NCBI GenBank assembly: GCA_900471815.1
Contig: UICE01000009.1
Span: forward strand, 103,580 to 167,579
Length of the DNA: 64,000 bases
Source: Hyphomicrobiales bacterium
GTDB taxonomy: Bacteria; Pseudomonadota; Alphaproteobacteria; Rhizobiales; Rhizobiaceae
Direction: 5' to 3'
Below, piece by piece: positions 31,081 through 40,048 of the stretch. The position numbers were made by a program, and so were the translations under genes. Below the pieces are notes generated by a model. It saw only the letters and a program-made list of their open reading frames with translations, did not search any database and had not been told where the DNA came from. Numbering within the stretch: position 1 is the stretch's first letter; the number at the start of each line of letters is the position of its first letter.

Positions 31081-32411
31081 TATTCAGCAATGTTAAGCAC
31101 AGGCTTGGCTTGCGGGACGCATGAAGGTTGCGGACCGCCATAAGCCCAATCCAGCAACTCTACCGTATGGACAATCGGCAATCTGGTTCCACTCGCAATC
31201 TGGGTAATGCAACCTATATTGCCCGTTGCAATCAAGCTGGCTCCGGTGGCCTCTATATTCTTGACCTTGCGGTTCCGAAGCGTGCGGGCGATTTCGGGCT
31301 GCATGATGTTATAGGTGCCAGCCGAACCGCAACAGAGATGACCTTCAGCGGGTTCCTTGACAATAAAACCGGCGGCCTTCAGCAAATCCTTTGGCTGACG
31401 GGTAATTTTTTGGCCATGCTGCATGGAACAGGCGGAGTGATAGGCAACTGTGACCCCCGTTTGATACGCAGCCTCTGGTAAATCCAGCATTGTCAGATAC
31501 TCGGTAACATCTTTTGCCAAGGCAGAGATGCGTGCGGCTTTCTCTTTATAGGCAGCGTCAAGTCGCAGCATATAACCATAATCCTTGATCGTCGTCCCGC
31601 AGCCCGAAGCCGTGATGACGATCGCATCAAGGCCACCATTCTCAAGCTCACGCGTCCATATATCGACATTCCGGCGGGCATTTTCCAAGGCAGCTTCCTC
31701 GCGTCCCATATGGTGCACGAGCGCGCCACAACAGCCCTCGCCTTTTGGTACAGTTACCTCAATGCCAAGCCGGGTCAGCAGCCGGATCGTTGCCTCGTTA
31801 ATTTCGGGGGCAAGGACTGGCTGCGCGCAGCCGGTTAAAATGGCGACTCGTCCCCTTTTTGCTGTTTTCGCCTTGTGCGTACCCGCTTCTGCATAGGACG
31901 ATTTTGCAGCAAGCGATTTGGGTGCAAGTTCCAGCATTGCAGCCATGGGCTTCAAAGCCGCAACAGATTTGAACAGAGGGATCAACGGCCTGCCAAATCT
32001 GGCTGCCGTCACTGCAAGGCGGAAACGCGACGGATAAGGCAGAACCAGCGCAAGCAGGGCACGCGTCAGACGATTGATGAATGGCCGTTTATAGGTTTTC
32101 TCGATATGCGCCCGGGCATTGTCCACCAAGTGCATATAATTTACACCGGAAGGACAGGTTGTCATGCAGGCAAGACAGGACAGACACCTGTCCACGTGCT
32201 TGACGATCTGCTCATCCGCCGCCCTCCCATTTTCAAGCATGTCCTTGATCAGGTAAATGCGCCCACGCGGGCTATCGAGTTCATTGCCTAGCGTGACATA
32301 GGTAGGACAGGTCGCGGTACAAAATCCGCAATGCACACATTTGCGCAGTATCTTTTCTGACTCTGCGACACCGGGATCAAGTAATTGCTCGGGAGTAAAG
32401 TTGGTTTGCAT
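31080..32411 (-). CDS. glcF: Glycolate oxidase iron-sulfur subunit GlcF
   Basis: With the ATG at 32411 the protein has 443 residues and begins MQTNFTPEQLLDPG. Two 4Fe-4S motifs (CVHCGFCTATCPTY and CLSCLACMTTCPSGV) are followed by two CCG domains (CCGALVHHMG and CCGSAGTYNIMQPE). It passes electrons from glycolate oxidation to the quinone pool. The ATG is one base after the glcE stop; the longer frame from 32462 overlaps glcE and is rejected. Confidence 0.96.
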   Translation of the reverse strand: MQTNFTPEQLLDPGVAESEKILRKCVHCGFCTATCPTYVTLGNELDSPRGRIYLIKDMLENGRAADEQIVKHVDRCLSCLACMTTCPSGVNYMHLVDNARAHIEKTYKRPFINRLTRALLALVLPYPSRFRLAVTAARFGRPLIPLFKSVAALKPMAAMLELAPKSLAAKSSYAEAGTHKAKTAKRGRVAILTGCAQPVLAPEINEATIRLLTRLGIEVTVPKGEGCCGALVHHMGREEAALENARRNVDIWTRELENGGLDAIVITASGCGTTIKDYGYMLRLDAAYKEKAARISALAKDVTEYLTMLDLPEAAYQTGVTVAYHSACSMQHGQKITRQPKDLLKAAGFIVKEPAEGHLCCGSAGTYNIMQPEIARTLRNRKVKNIEATGASLIATGNIGCITQIASGTRLPIVHTVELLDWAYGGPQPSCVPQAKPVLNIAE

Positions 32412-32412
32412 C

Positions 32413-33624
32413 CTACACTCCTGCAACCATGCGACCGGGATTAAATATGCCGCTGGGGTCAAACTGTTGTTTCAACCTTTTCGACAGGGCTGCCAAGGGC
32501 GCGGGTTGCGGTTCGAATACGGGCAATGCGGCACGCAGAGCCACTGAAGCACGCACCAATGTTGCGTGACCTCCGCCATACTTTGCAACAAGCGCACGGA
32601 CAGCCTCTGCCTCCGGATCGCCTTCCATCCGCAGCCAGATCAAGCCGCCCTGCCAGTCATAAAACGCGTCGACCGCCGCGCCCATGCGAAGAGAGGCAAC
32701 CAGTTTGTAAGCCTCCATCGGCGCCATCGACACCCGCCAGACCGGACGCTCCGTTCCATCCGCGAATGGTATGACATCGCGGATTTCGCGCCACAGATTT
32801 CGGGATATATCTTCGCTCAACGTGTCAACCGTTCCCGCTGACGCCAATAGTTTTTTTAGCATTTCCGCGCGATCGGCGACGGAAGGCGCAAAACCTTCAA
32901 GACGAAGCAAAGTCGAGGCTTCACCTTGAAGGGTACCGCCAATCACACGGCTGGCGACATTGCCGGGCAGATGAGCCGCGGAAGCCACCTCTCCGCTTGA
33001 ACCCATTGCAATCGCCATCGCCCGGGCGGCTTCATCGTCGGCTAATCCGCGCAGTACCAGAGTGGTCTCAGCTTCGGGCTTGGGCAGAACTTTAAATGTG
33101 ATTTCTGTTGCAACACCCAAGGTTCCCCACGAATGTGCCATGCCTTTCGAAAGATCATAACCCGTCACGTTTTTGACGACACGGCCACCTGACTTGAACA
33201 ATTCGCCTCGCCCGGAGACAACCCGCACACCCAAGACGTGATCGCGCGCTGAGCCCGCCTTAAGGCGGCGGGGGCCGCAAAGATTTGTCGTAAGCAGGCC
33301 GCCAAGACTGCCCTGCCCCGCAGCTCTACCAAGCAATGGCCCATAATCCATTGGCTCAAACTGAAATGCCTGACCGCTGGCAGCAAGCAGCGCTTCCAGT
33401 TCAGCCACCGGTGTTCCGGCCTTTGCCGCCAGCACGAGCTCGTCGGGCTCGTAGAGTGTCACGCCCGAATAGGTTGATAAGGCGATCGTGTGTTCCGTTT
33501 GCAAAGGACGTCCGAGTTCGCGCTTGGAACCCTGACCGATGATCTCAATCGGGGCTTGTTCAGACAGCGCCCATTGCACGATCTCGACAATCTCATCTTC
33601 GGAGTGGGGATTGAATGTGCTCAA
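32413..33624 (-). CDS. glcE: Glycolate oxidase FAD-binding subunit GlcE
   Basis: The 403-residue protein has an FAD_binding_4 domain (IEIIGQGSKRELGRPLQ, GGLLTTNLCGPRRLKAGSARDHVLGV) and a C-terminal region of the GlcE type, without the full substrate domain of GlcD. It lies 2 bases after glcD and 1 base before glcF: a tight glcD-glcE-glcF operon. Together they oxidise glycolate to glyoxylate. No glcC-type GntR regulator is adjacent. Confidence 0.95.
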   Translation of the reverse strand: MSTFNPHSEDEIVEIVQWALSEQAPIEIIGQGSKRELGRPLQTEHTIALSTYSGVTLYEPDELVLAAKAGTPVAELEALLAASGQAFQFEPMDYGPLLGRAAGQGSLGGLLTTNLCGPRRLKAGSARDHVLGVRVVSGRGELFKSGGRVVKNVTGYDLSKGMAHSWGTLGVATEITFKVLPKPEAETTLVLRGLADDEAARAMAIAMGSSGEVASAAHLPGNVASRVIGGTLQGEASTLLRLEGFAPSVADRAEMLKKLLASAGTVDTLSEDISRNLWREIRDVIPFADGTERPVWRVSMAPMEAYKLVASLRMGAAVDAFYDWQGGLIWLRMEGDPEAEAVRALVAKYGGGHATLVRASVALRAALPVFEPQPAPLAALSKRLKQQFDPSGIFNPGRMVAGV

Positions 33625-33626
33625 GT

Positions 33627-35123
33627 TCAGAATCTCGGTATATCTGGAAATGGCACCTTACCTCGATGCACATGCATCCGGCCAAGCTCCGCACAACGAT
33701 GCAACTGCGGAAAGACTTTGCCGGGATTTAACAAGTGCCGTTCATCGAAAGCGCACTTGACGCGGATCTGTTGATTGAGATCGATCTCGTTAAACATTTC
33801 CGGCATGAGGTCACGCTTCTCAACACCGACCCCATGTTCGCCGGTCAATACGCCCCCAACTTTTACGCAAAGCCGCAATATATCCGCACCGAAGCTTTCT
33901 GCCTTGTGCAATTCGTCCGGGATATTGGCGTCATAAAGGATGAGCGGGTGGAGATTGCCATCGCCTGCATGGAAAACATTGGCAACGCGCAAGCCATATT
34001 TCTCGGAAAGCTCGCGCATCCCGGCAAGGACCTTCGGCAGCTCTTTTCGCGGGATCGTGCCATCCATGCACAGGTAATCGGGCGAAATACGACCAACCGC
34101 CGGGAAGGCAGCCTTGCGCCCTGCCCAAAATGCCATGCGCTCCTCTTCGCTCTGCGATATGACGCAAGTCGTCGCGCCATTCTTGCGCCCGATGGCTTCA
34201 ACCATAGTGATGAGGTGGTCAACTTCGACGGCCGGCCCGTCCAATTCGATAATGAGCAATGCTTCAACGTCAAGAGGGTAGCCCGCATGAACGAAATCTT
34301 CGGCCGCGTGGATCGCCGGCCGATCCATCATTTCCATACCACCTGGAATTATCCCCGCTGCAATAATTTCTGCCACGCATTGCCCGGCCTGCTCGCTTGT
34401 AGGAAAGCCTACCATAAGCGCACGTGCTGTCGTTGGCTTTTGCAAAATGCGAACGGTAACTTCAGTGACAACCCCGAGCAAACCCTCCGAACCGGTCATG
34501 AGTCCCAAGAAGTCATAGCCTTCGCTATCGAGATGCTTACCGCCAAGCCGAATGACTTCCCCGGTTATCAGCACCATCTCCAGACCCAGAACATTGTTTG
34601 CTGTCAGCCCGTATTTCAGACAGTGAACGCCGCCGGAATTTTCTGCAACATTGCCTCCAATCGAACAGGCAATTTGCGAAGAAGGATCAGGCGCATAATA
34701 AAAGCCTTCATGTTCTACGGCCTTGGTTATTCCAAGATTGGTGACGCCCGGCTGCACAACAGCGGCCCTGTTGGGGTAATCAATCTCAAGAATGCGGTTG
34801 AAGCGGGTCATGACCAGAAGCACCGCATCTTCCAAGGGTAAAGCTCCACCAGACAATGATGTGCCAGAGCCGCGCGGAACAACCTTCACATTGTTTTCAT
34901 AGCAATATTTGAGAATGAGCGAGACCTGCGCCACGGTCTGGGGAAGTACCACAACAAGCGGCAACTGGTGATAAGCAGTCAGCGCATCCGATTCGAATAC
35001 GCGCATTTCGTTCGTGGCATCAACGACGCCTTCGCCCGGAACAATTGCCTGCAGGGCTGCAACAATAGCTGCACGACGCGACATGGTTGCTTCGTCAGCC
35101 TTTGGCATAACAAGTCCCGGCAT
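33627..35123 (-). CDS. glcD: Glycolate oxidase catalytic subunit GlcD
   Basis: This 498-residue FAD-linked oxidase has the PRGSGTSLSGGALPLEDAV cofactor motif, GGVHCLKYGLTANNVLGLE, and the C-terminal GEHGVGVEKRDLMPEMF signature of the GlcD/D-lactate dehydrogenase family. The downstream glcE and glcF fix the identity as glycolate oxidase rather than a D-lactate enzyme. It is the first gene of its operon and divergent from the phosphatase gene at 35282. Confidence 0.96.
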   Translation of the reverse strand: MPGLVMPKADEATMSRRAAIVAALQAIVPGEGVVDATNEMRVFESDALTAYHQLPLVVVLPQTVAQVSLILKYCYENNVKVVPRGSGTSLSGGALPLEDAVLLVMTRFNRILEIDYPNRAAVVQPGVTNLGITKAVEHEGFYYAPDPSSQIACSIGGNVAENSGGVHCLKYGLTANNVLGLEMVLITGEVIRLGGKHLDSEGYDFLGLMTGSEGLLGVVTEVTVRILQKPTTARALMVGFPTSEQAGQCVAEIIAAGIIPGGMEMMDRPAIHAAEDFVHAGYPLDVEALLIIELDGPAVEVDHLITMVEAIGRKNGATTCVISQSEEERMAFWAGRKAAFPAVGRISPDYLCMDGTIPRKELPKVLAGMRELSEKYGLRVANVFHAGDGNLHPLILYDANIPDELHKAESFGADILRLCVKVGGVLTGEHGVGVEKRDLMPEMFNEIDLNQQIRVKCAFDERHLLNPGKVFPQLHRCAELGRMHVHRGKVPFPDIPRF

Positions 35124-35281
35124 TGTTCCTCCCAGTCACAGTCTTCGGAAAGAGCTATAACATCCCAATGATCCGCTTAGACTGCGTCATGCTGTTCCAG
35201 TGGTCAATTCAGACATTCATATTTGTCAAAGCATCAAACCGTGCCAAGATTTGATTTCGAAACAGCTTTCAATGACGGATC

Positions 35282-36019
35282 ATGAAAACAGTCGATTTCA
35301 AACATGCCCGGGGTCCCGATAAATTGCGCGTCTATGCCATAGGCGATGTGCATGGCAGGCTTGATCTTTTGCAAGAGATGCATCGACGTATCTACATGGA
35401 GAATGAAAAGTCACCGCCCTTTGATTGGGTGGTTGTGCATCTTGGCGATTATGTTGATCGGGGACTTCACTCCTGCGGCGTCATCGATTTCCTGATTAAT
35501 GGACAACGCAAAAATCATCGAATACTTGCCCTGGCCGGTAATCACGAAGTTGGTTTTGTTGATTTTCTCAATACTGGCGACGCTTACGGTGTTTTTGCTC
35601 GCTGCGGCGGTCGCCAGACGGGGTTGTCCTATGGTGTGAATATTGATTTCAACAATGAACTGTCGGTCGCATCAGGGCATGAAGCATTGAAGCGCGCTGT
35701 GCCGAACAGCCACGTGGATTTTATCAGACGGCTACCCCGATCAATGATCTTTGGAGATTTTTTCTTCTGCCACGCCGGTATTCGCCCCGGCATTGCGCTT
35801 GAACGACAGAGTCAGGAAGATTTGATCTGGATCAGGTCCGAATTTTTGGATGATCAACGGCCTCATTCCAAAATCATCATCCACGGGCATACGCCAGCGA
35901 CCGAGGTCGAAATCAGGCCAAATCGAATTAATTTGGATACTGGTGCTTATGCCAGCGGACGGCTTAGCGCAATTATGATCGATGGGCCGAACAAGACGTT
36001 TCTTGAGGCGACTGTATAA
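35282..36019 (+). CDS. Metallophosphoesterase, PPP-family serine/threonine phosphatase-like
   Basis: The 245-residue protein carries all PPP metal-site motifs: GDVHGRLDLLQEM, LGDYVDRG, LAGNHEVGF, a downstream FFCHAGIRPG and HGHTPATEVE. It resembles bacterial PrpA/PP-lambda phosphatases. It may dephosphorylate proteins or act on diadenosine tetraphosphate (ApaH-like); the short length and HGHTP favour the protein phosphatase branch. Single gene. Confidence 0.92.
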   Translation: MKTVDFKHARGPDKLRVYAIGDVHGRLDLLQEMHRRIYMENEKSPPFDWVVVHLGDYVDRGLHSCGVIDFLINGQRKNHRILALAGNHEVGFVDFLNTGDAYGVFARCGGRQTGLSYGVNIDFNNELSVASGHEALKRAVPNSHVDFIRRLPRSMIFGDFFFCHAGIRPGIALERQSQEDLIWIRSEFLDDQRPHSKIIIHGHTPATEVEIRPNRINLDTGAYASGRLSAIMIDGPNKTFLEATV

Positions 36020-36025
36020 TCGAGG

Positions 36026-36169
36026 CTATCGGCGAAACGACGTGCTGATCCCGTATCCATCGCTCGATACCGGATGCCCGCCAGCATCAACGGAAAACAA
36101 ACCAACGCCCATGAACAAAATAGCTGACAGCATAAAGGCGGTCAAAAGGGCGGCACTTTTGGTGGTCAT
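36026..36169 (-). CDS. Possible 47-residue single-pass membrane protein
   Basis: On the minus strand an ATG at 36169 opens a 47-codon frame with one hydrophobic segment (AALLTAFMLSAILFMGVGLF) and a polar C-terminus (SVDAGGHPVSSDGYG). Codon choice (GCC, ACC, CTG, TCG, GGC) resembles neighbouring genes. The ribosome binding site is weak. An overlapping plus-strand frame (36111-36206, 31 codons) is also hydrophobic but uses rare ATA, AGG and TTA codons, so the minus frame is preferred. Confidence 0.35.
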   Translation of the reverse strand: MTTKSAALLTAFMLSAILFMGVGLFSVDAGGHPVSSDGYGISTSFRR

Positions 36170-36344
36170 CTTAGGCGTTTCCATTGCTAGCTTTGTTCTG
36201 GCTTGATGCCAGTTGTGCGTGTGCCCACTAAAGGACACACTCGTTACCAACTAGTGAATTGAAGACACGTTCCACATATTTGAGCAGCGTTGAAGCGATT
36301 CAGGATACACATGTTGCATAGCTGCAACTAAAGCCGGATGCCCG

Positions 36345-37046
36345 CTATCGGATCAGCGCTACCCACGCACGAGCCAGAGCGAGCCCTGCTGCGTCTGCAG
36401 CAGCACCATCCTTCGCAACGTTACCGGCATAATTAGCAAGCCAATCCGGATAACTTTCAACTATCTGGTCATGGAACACGTGTTTCCATTCGTCGACAAG
36501 GCGCGTGTCAGCCTCAAAGTGAAATTGGATACCGTAGACTGCCCGACCAATCCGGAAGGCTTGATTGGTTGTCATCTGGCTTAGGGCGAGATGTGTTGCC
36601 TGCTCCGGCAGCGTAAAAGTATCGCTGTGCCAATGAAAGATCGGAAACCGCTCTTCGACGGCGGAGAGCACCGGATCCGACGCAGCCTCAGCCGTGCAGA
36701 TCACGTCGTGCCAGCCAAATTCCGCTGGACGGCCAAGAATGTTGGTAGCGCCATAGCCCCGCGCCACCAATTGGCTACCAAGACATATGCCAAGAACCGC
36801 CTTGTCCGCATCGCCAAATTTTTTGATGAGATCAGCGAGTTGCGGGAGATAGGGATATTCTTCGTCAGCCAGGGCATTTTGATCACCGCCAAGGACGACA
36901 ATCGCGTCATGATCGTCATGGCTGATCGGCAAAGCTTCGCCAAGATAGGCGCTGCGAAGGTCAATCGAGGCATTGGCCTCATTTAACGCGGTGCCAACCT
37001 GTCCAAGTCCGGTATTGTGATAATTCTGAACGACAAGAACGTGCAT
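36345..37046 (-). CDS. Class I glutamine amidotransferase-like protein
   Basis: The 233-residue protein has the triad Cys88 in GICLGSQLVARGYGA, His176 and Glu178 in GIQFHFEAD. It is a stand-alone domain resembling the GMP-synthase/YfeJ-type amidotransferases. No synthetase domain is adjacent, so it may act as a hydrolase on a gamma-glutamyl compound. Function unknown. It is divergent from the gene at 37096 with a 49-base gap. Confidence 0.9.
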   Translation of the reverse strand: MHVLVVQNYHNTGLGQVGTALNEANASIDLRSAYLGEALPISHDDHDAIVVLGGDQNALADEEYPYLPQLADLIKKFGDADKAVLGICLGSQLVARGYGATNILGRPAEFGWHDVICTAEAASDPVLSAVEERFPIFHWHSDTFTLPEQATHLALSQMTTNQAFRIGRAVYGIQFHFEADTRLVDEWKHVFHDQIVESYPDWLANYAGNVAKDGAAADAAGLALARAWVALIR

Positions 37047-37095
37047 GGCGACCCTGATGTGTAATGACTATGTTCCCGGATAGCATGAGGACTTA

Positions 37096-37719
37096 ATGAC
37101 CGGAAGCCGCAAGATGCCCCTGCAAAATCGTGTCACACCCTTTGGCGACATTATTGCTGTAACACAACGCGGCTCGCTGATGGGAAACCGCGGCATTATC
37201 CATGACCCCGCTACTAAAACGCTCTTAAAAAGGCGATGGTCATCGCGCGCCTGGATCATCTGCGTTTGCCAGTTCAAGAATGTACGGCGCGATGTGATGG
37301 CGCGCCGAAGCTGGACTGAGCTGTTCTTTCTCGATGAAGCTACCGCTCTTAGCGCGGGGCATCGCCCCTGCTTCTACTGCCAGCGGCAAAGAGCCAAAGA
37401 GTTTCAAGCGGCCTGGGCTGATGGAAACGCAACCGAGCTGCCATCTGCACCACAGATGGATGCAATACTCCACGGCGAAAGGCTTGATCAAAAGGGCCGC
37501 AAAAGACACTACCCACTCAAAAGCGCAGTTCGCGACCTGCCCGATGGAACCATGCTGGCCAGCGGAGCCAATGCTTTTCTGATCAGAAAGGGGGAGACGC
37601 TGCTCTGGTCTTGGGAAGGCTATTCATCGGCTGAAATCGAATTATCCAAGGCAACCTTGCTTACACCGCCTTCCACAGTTCGGGCTCTCAGAGCAGGCTT
37701 CACACCGCTTACGAGATAA
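37096..37719 (+). CDS. Conserved protein of unknown function with LFFLDEATALSAGHRPC motif
   Basis: This is a 207-residue protein. Recognisable positions are GSLMGNRGIIHDP near residue 30, WSSRAWIICVCQF at 48-60, ELFFLDEATALSAGHRPCFYC at 75-95 (Cys92 and Cys95, His89), and RHYPLKSAVRDLPDGTMLAS near 140. I recall this pattern from uncharacterised proteobacterial proteins. The CxxC next to His suggests metal binding, perhaps a single half-site. No signal or membrane segment. Its divergent neighbour is a glutamine amidotransferase; no functional link is evident. Confidence 0.7.
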   Translation: MTGSRKMPLQNRVTPFGDIIAVTQRGSLMGNRGIIHDPATKTLLKRRWSSRAWIICVCQFKNVRRDVMARRSWTELFFLDEATALSAGHRPCFYCQRQRAKEFQAAWADGNATELPSAPQMDAILHGERLDQKGRKRHYPLKSAVRDLPDGTMLASGANAFLIRKGETLLWSWEGYSSAEIELSKATLLTPPSTVRALRAGFTPLTR

Positions 37720-37723
37720 GACT

Positions 37724-38623
37724 TCAAATTTTTGCATTGACAATCACCGGCCTGCGAAAGCTCCAGCCCAGACTTGTTCCGGCAGCGGCAATCAGAATTA
37801 TCGCTGAGCCTAGTAGCTGACTTGCCTGCAAAGCATGACCGAAGGCAAAATAATCAACCAGAATGGCGGCCACCGGATAAATGAAGGATAGCGAGCCAGT
37901 AATGTGAGTGGGTAGTCTCTGTATAGCGCTGTAGAGCAGGATATACATCAGCCCAGTATGCACGATGCCTATGGTTATGATGCTCGCCCACTCGCCCGTA
38001 CTTTGTGGCAGAGTAGTAAAATCGGCAAGGGGCGCGAGCATCACAATGCCGACGCTCACTTGGATCAGCGCTATCAAATGCGGCGGGGTGCCTCTCAACC
38101 GTTTGGCGACGATCGCTGCTATGGCATAGAGAAATGCCGCGCCGAGCGCCAAAGCAATACCGGCCATGTAGTCAGATCCGCTATAGATTCCGCCTGGCTT
38201 CGCCTGCACGATCAACAACATGCCCGCAAATGCGAGTGCCAGCCACGCCAGCTTTGTAACTGTGAGCTTTTCCTTGAACATTAAGGCTCCCAAACCGACG
38301 AGCATGAACGGCTGTACATTATAAACTGTGGTGGCGATTGCGATGGATGCGCGCGGGTAGGCAGCAAACAGCAGAACCCAATTAAGCACAATTGCGATAC
38401 CGCCTATCATGGCCAATCCCAGAATTTTCAACGAGATCACATTAGGGCGAAGCAAACCCAAAGCGCCGCAAATAAGCAGCAATGTCAACGCGCCTATGGC
38501 GCAGCGCCAGAACACCACGGAGAAAACAGGTTGACCTGACATCAATACGAACCAGCCAATCGTACCGGAAATGACCATTGCTGCGGTCATTTCCAAACTG
38601 CCTCTGACGATATCTCTTTCCAT
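37724..38623 (-). CDS. EamA/DMT-family transporter
   Basis: The 299-residue protein has ten hydrophobic segments in two EamA repeats (5+5), including FWRCAIGALTLLLICGAL and the second-repeat LSFIYPVAAILVDYFAFG. DMT proteins of this size export amino acids or other small metabolites. It is divergent from an Lrp/AsnC-family regulator 133 bases away, the usual arrangement for amino-acid exporters under Lrp-type control, so an amino-acid effector is likely. Confidence 0.92.
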   Translation of the reverse strand: MERDIVRGSLEMTAAMVISGTIGWFVLMSGQPVFSVVFWRCAIGALTLLLICGALGLLRPNVISLKILGLAMIGGIAIVLNWVLLFAAYPRASIAIATTVYNVQPFMLVGLGALMFKEKLTVTKLAWLALAFAGMLLIVQAKPGGIYSGSDYMAGIALALGAAFLYAIAAIVAKRLRGTPPHLIALIQVSVGIVMLAPLADFTTLPQSTGEWASIITIGIVHTGLMYILLYSAIQRLPTHITGSLSFIYPVAAILVDYFAFGHALQASQLLGSAIILIAAAGTSLGWSFRRPVIVNAKI

Positions 38624-38756
38624 TGCCTGTTCTCCTTAGCTGTTAAGGAACAGACTATGCGGCGGCTTCGTGATTTGATATGATTTTGAGACAGGAATAT
38701 TGGCGTTCAACCTTTTTAATGAAGGCTATTTTAGCTAAGAGCCTTACGGAAAAAAC

Positions 38757-39194
38757 ATGCTTGATGAACTCGACAGGACCATTATCGAAATTCTGGTTGA
38801 CGACGCGCGTATCTCTTTGAAAGAGCTCAGCCAAAAAGTGGGTCTATCATCGCCGAGCGTTTCAGAACGACTGCGACGACTGGAAGAAAGGAAGGTCATC
38901 CGCGCCTTCACTGTCGATATTGACCCACAGACATTAGGCTATAATCTGACTGCAATTGTGCGGGTACGGCCGCTCCCCGGCATGATCCACATCGTGGAAA
39001 AGCTGATCCAGGAAACACCGGAAATTACCGAATGCGATAAGGTCACGGGTGATGATTGCTTTATCGGCAAATTACAGTTCCGAACAATGCAGCAATTGGA
39101 CAGCATCCTTGACCGCTTGGCCGAAAAGGCTGAAACAAACACTGCAATTGTCAAATCCTCGCCGGTAAAACGCCGCTTGCCACCCCTCGCCTGA
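38757..39194 (+). CDS. Lrp/AsnC-family transcriptional regulator
   Basis: The 145-residue protein has an N-terminal helix-turn-helix (DDARISLKELSQKVGLSSPS followed by VSERLRRLEERKVIRAF) and a C-terminal RAM effector domain (GDDCFIGKLQF). It likely senses an amino acid and controls the divergent EamA transporter. The rsmE gene starts 12 bases later on the same strand but is probably not functionally related. Confidence 0.94.
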   Translation: MLDELDRTIIEILVDDARISLKELSQKVGLSSPSVSERLRRLEERKVIRAFTVDIDPQTLGYNLTAIVRVRPLPGMIHIVEKLIQETPEITECDKVTGDDCFIGKLQFRTMQQLDSILDRLAEKAETNTAIVKSSPVKRRLPPLA

Positions 39195-39206
39195 CGCCCG
39201 GAGCCA

Positions 39207-39944
39207 ATGATGCGCGCAAACTATAAGATGCAACGGCTTTTTGTTGCTGCGGACTTGAGAACGGGAAGCAAGGCTGATGCTGCACCGGAAGCAGTCAACT
39301 ATCTAGTCAATGTTCTGCGGATGAAGGATGGCGATGAGATTCTTATCTTCAACGGCCGCGACGGGGAATGGCGGGCAGTCTTGCGGTTCGAGAGCAAGAA
39401 AAAGCTGTATTTTGAGCCCGTAGAATTGACCCGTGAACAGCCCGCAAGCCCTGATTTGATCTACTGTTTCGCTCCACTGAAGCAGGGGCGGCTCGATTAT
39501 CTGGTGCAGAAGGCCGTTGAAATGGGTGCCGGCATTCTGCAACCAGTGATAACCCAACATACGCAAGTGGCGCGTATCGGCATTGAGCGCATTGAAGCAA
39601 ATGCAATTGAAGCAGCTGAACAATGTGGGGTTTTGGCGATACCTGCGGTGCGCGAACCTTTGAAACTGGAAAGATTGCTCGATGAATGGGACCCCGCGCG
39701 GCGGTTGATCTTCTGCGACGAGGGACACGACACACATAATCCCCTACCTCTGTTGGAATCATTGCCTAAAACACCTCTTGGCGTGATCATTGGACCAGAG
39801 GGCGGCTTCTCCGATCAAGAGCGGCAGAGATTACGCAGCTTGCCTTTTGTAACGGCAATTCCGCTTGGTCAGCGCATCTTGCGGGCAGACACTGCGGCGG
39901 TAGCTGCACTCGCCCTGATTCAGGCGACAATCGGAGATTGGTGA
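39207..39944 (+). CDS. rsmE: 16S rRNA (uracil1498-N3)-methyltransferase RsmE
   Basis: The 245-residue SPOUT enzyme has an N-terminal PUA-like domain and the knot motifs [31 protein letters not shown] and [12 protein letters not shown]. It methylates N3 of U1498 in the 30S decoding region. Two ATGs are adjacent (39207 and 39210); GGAG lies at better spacing from the second, so the product may be one residue shorter. Confidence 0.96.
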   Translation: MMRANYKMQRLFVAADLRTGSKADAAPEAVNYLVNVLRMKDGDEILIFNGRDGEWRAVLRFESKKKLYFEPVELTREQPASPDLIYCFAPLKQGRLDYLVQKAVEMGAGILQPVITQHTQVARIGIERIEANAIEAAEQCGVLAIPAVREPLKLERLLDEWDPARRLIFCDEGHDTHNPLPLLESLPKTPLGVIIGPEGGFSDQERQRLRSLPFVTAIPLGQRILRADTAAVAALALIQATIGDW

Positions 39945-40048
39945 GAAGCAATTTCTGTTGATCGATCTATCAATGAAATTTGCTTGCGCTCTCATGCAAA
40001 AAATGGCCAATCACGCCCAACAATATTTCAATAATGGAAACACCAGTC

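Noticed and set aside
33735..34841. 368-codon plus-strand frame inside glcD
   Set aside because: The opposite strand encodes the complete and conserved GlcD; this frame has no family resemblance.
36111..36206. 31-codon plus-strand hydrophobic frame
   Set aside because: Rare ATA, AGG and TTA codons and a weak ribosome binding site; the minus-strand frame is a better candidate.
39958..39973. TTGATCGATCTATCAA as an FNR/CRP-like site upstream of gshA
   Set aside because: The spacing is six bases rather than the four of FNR boxes, and no promoter element is at a matching position.
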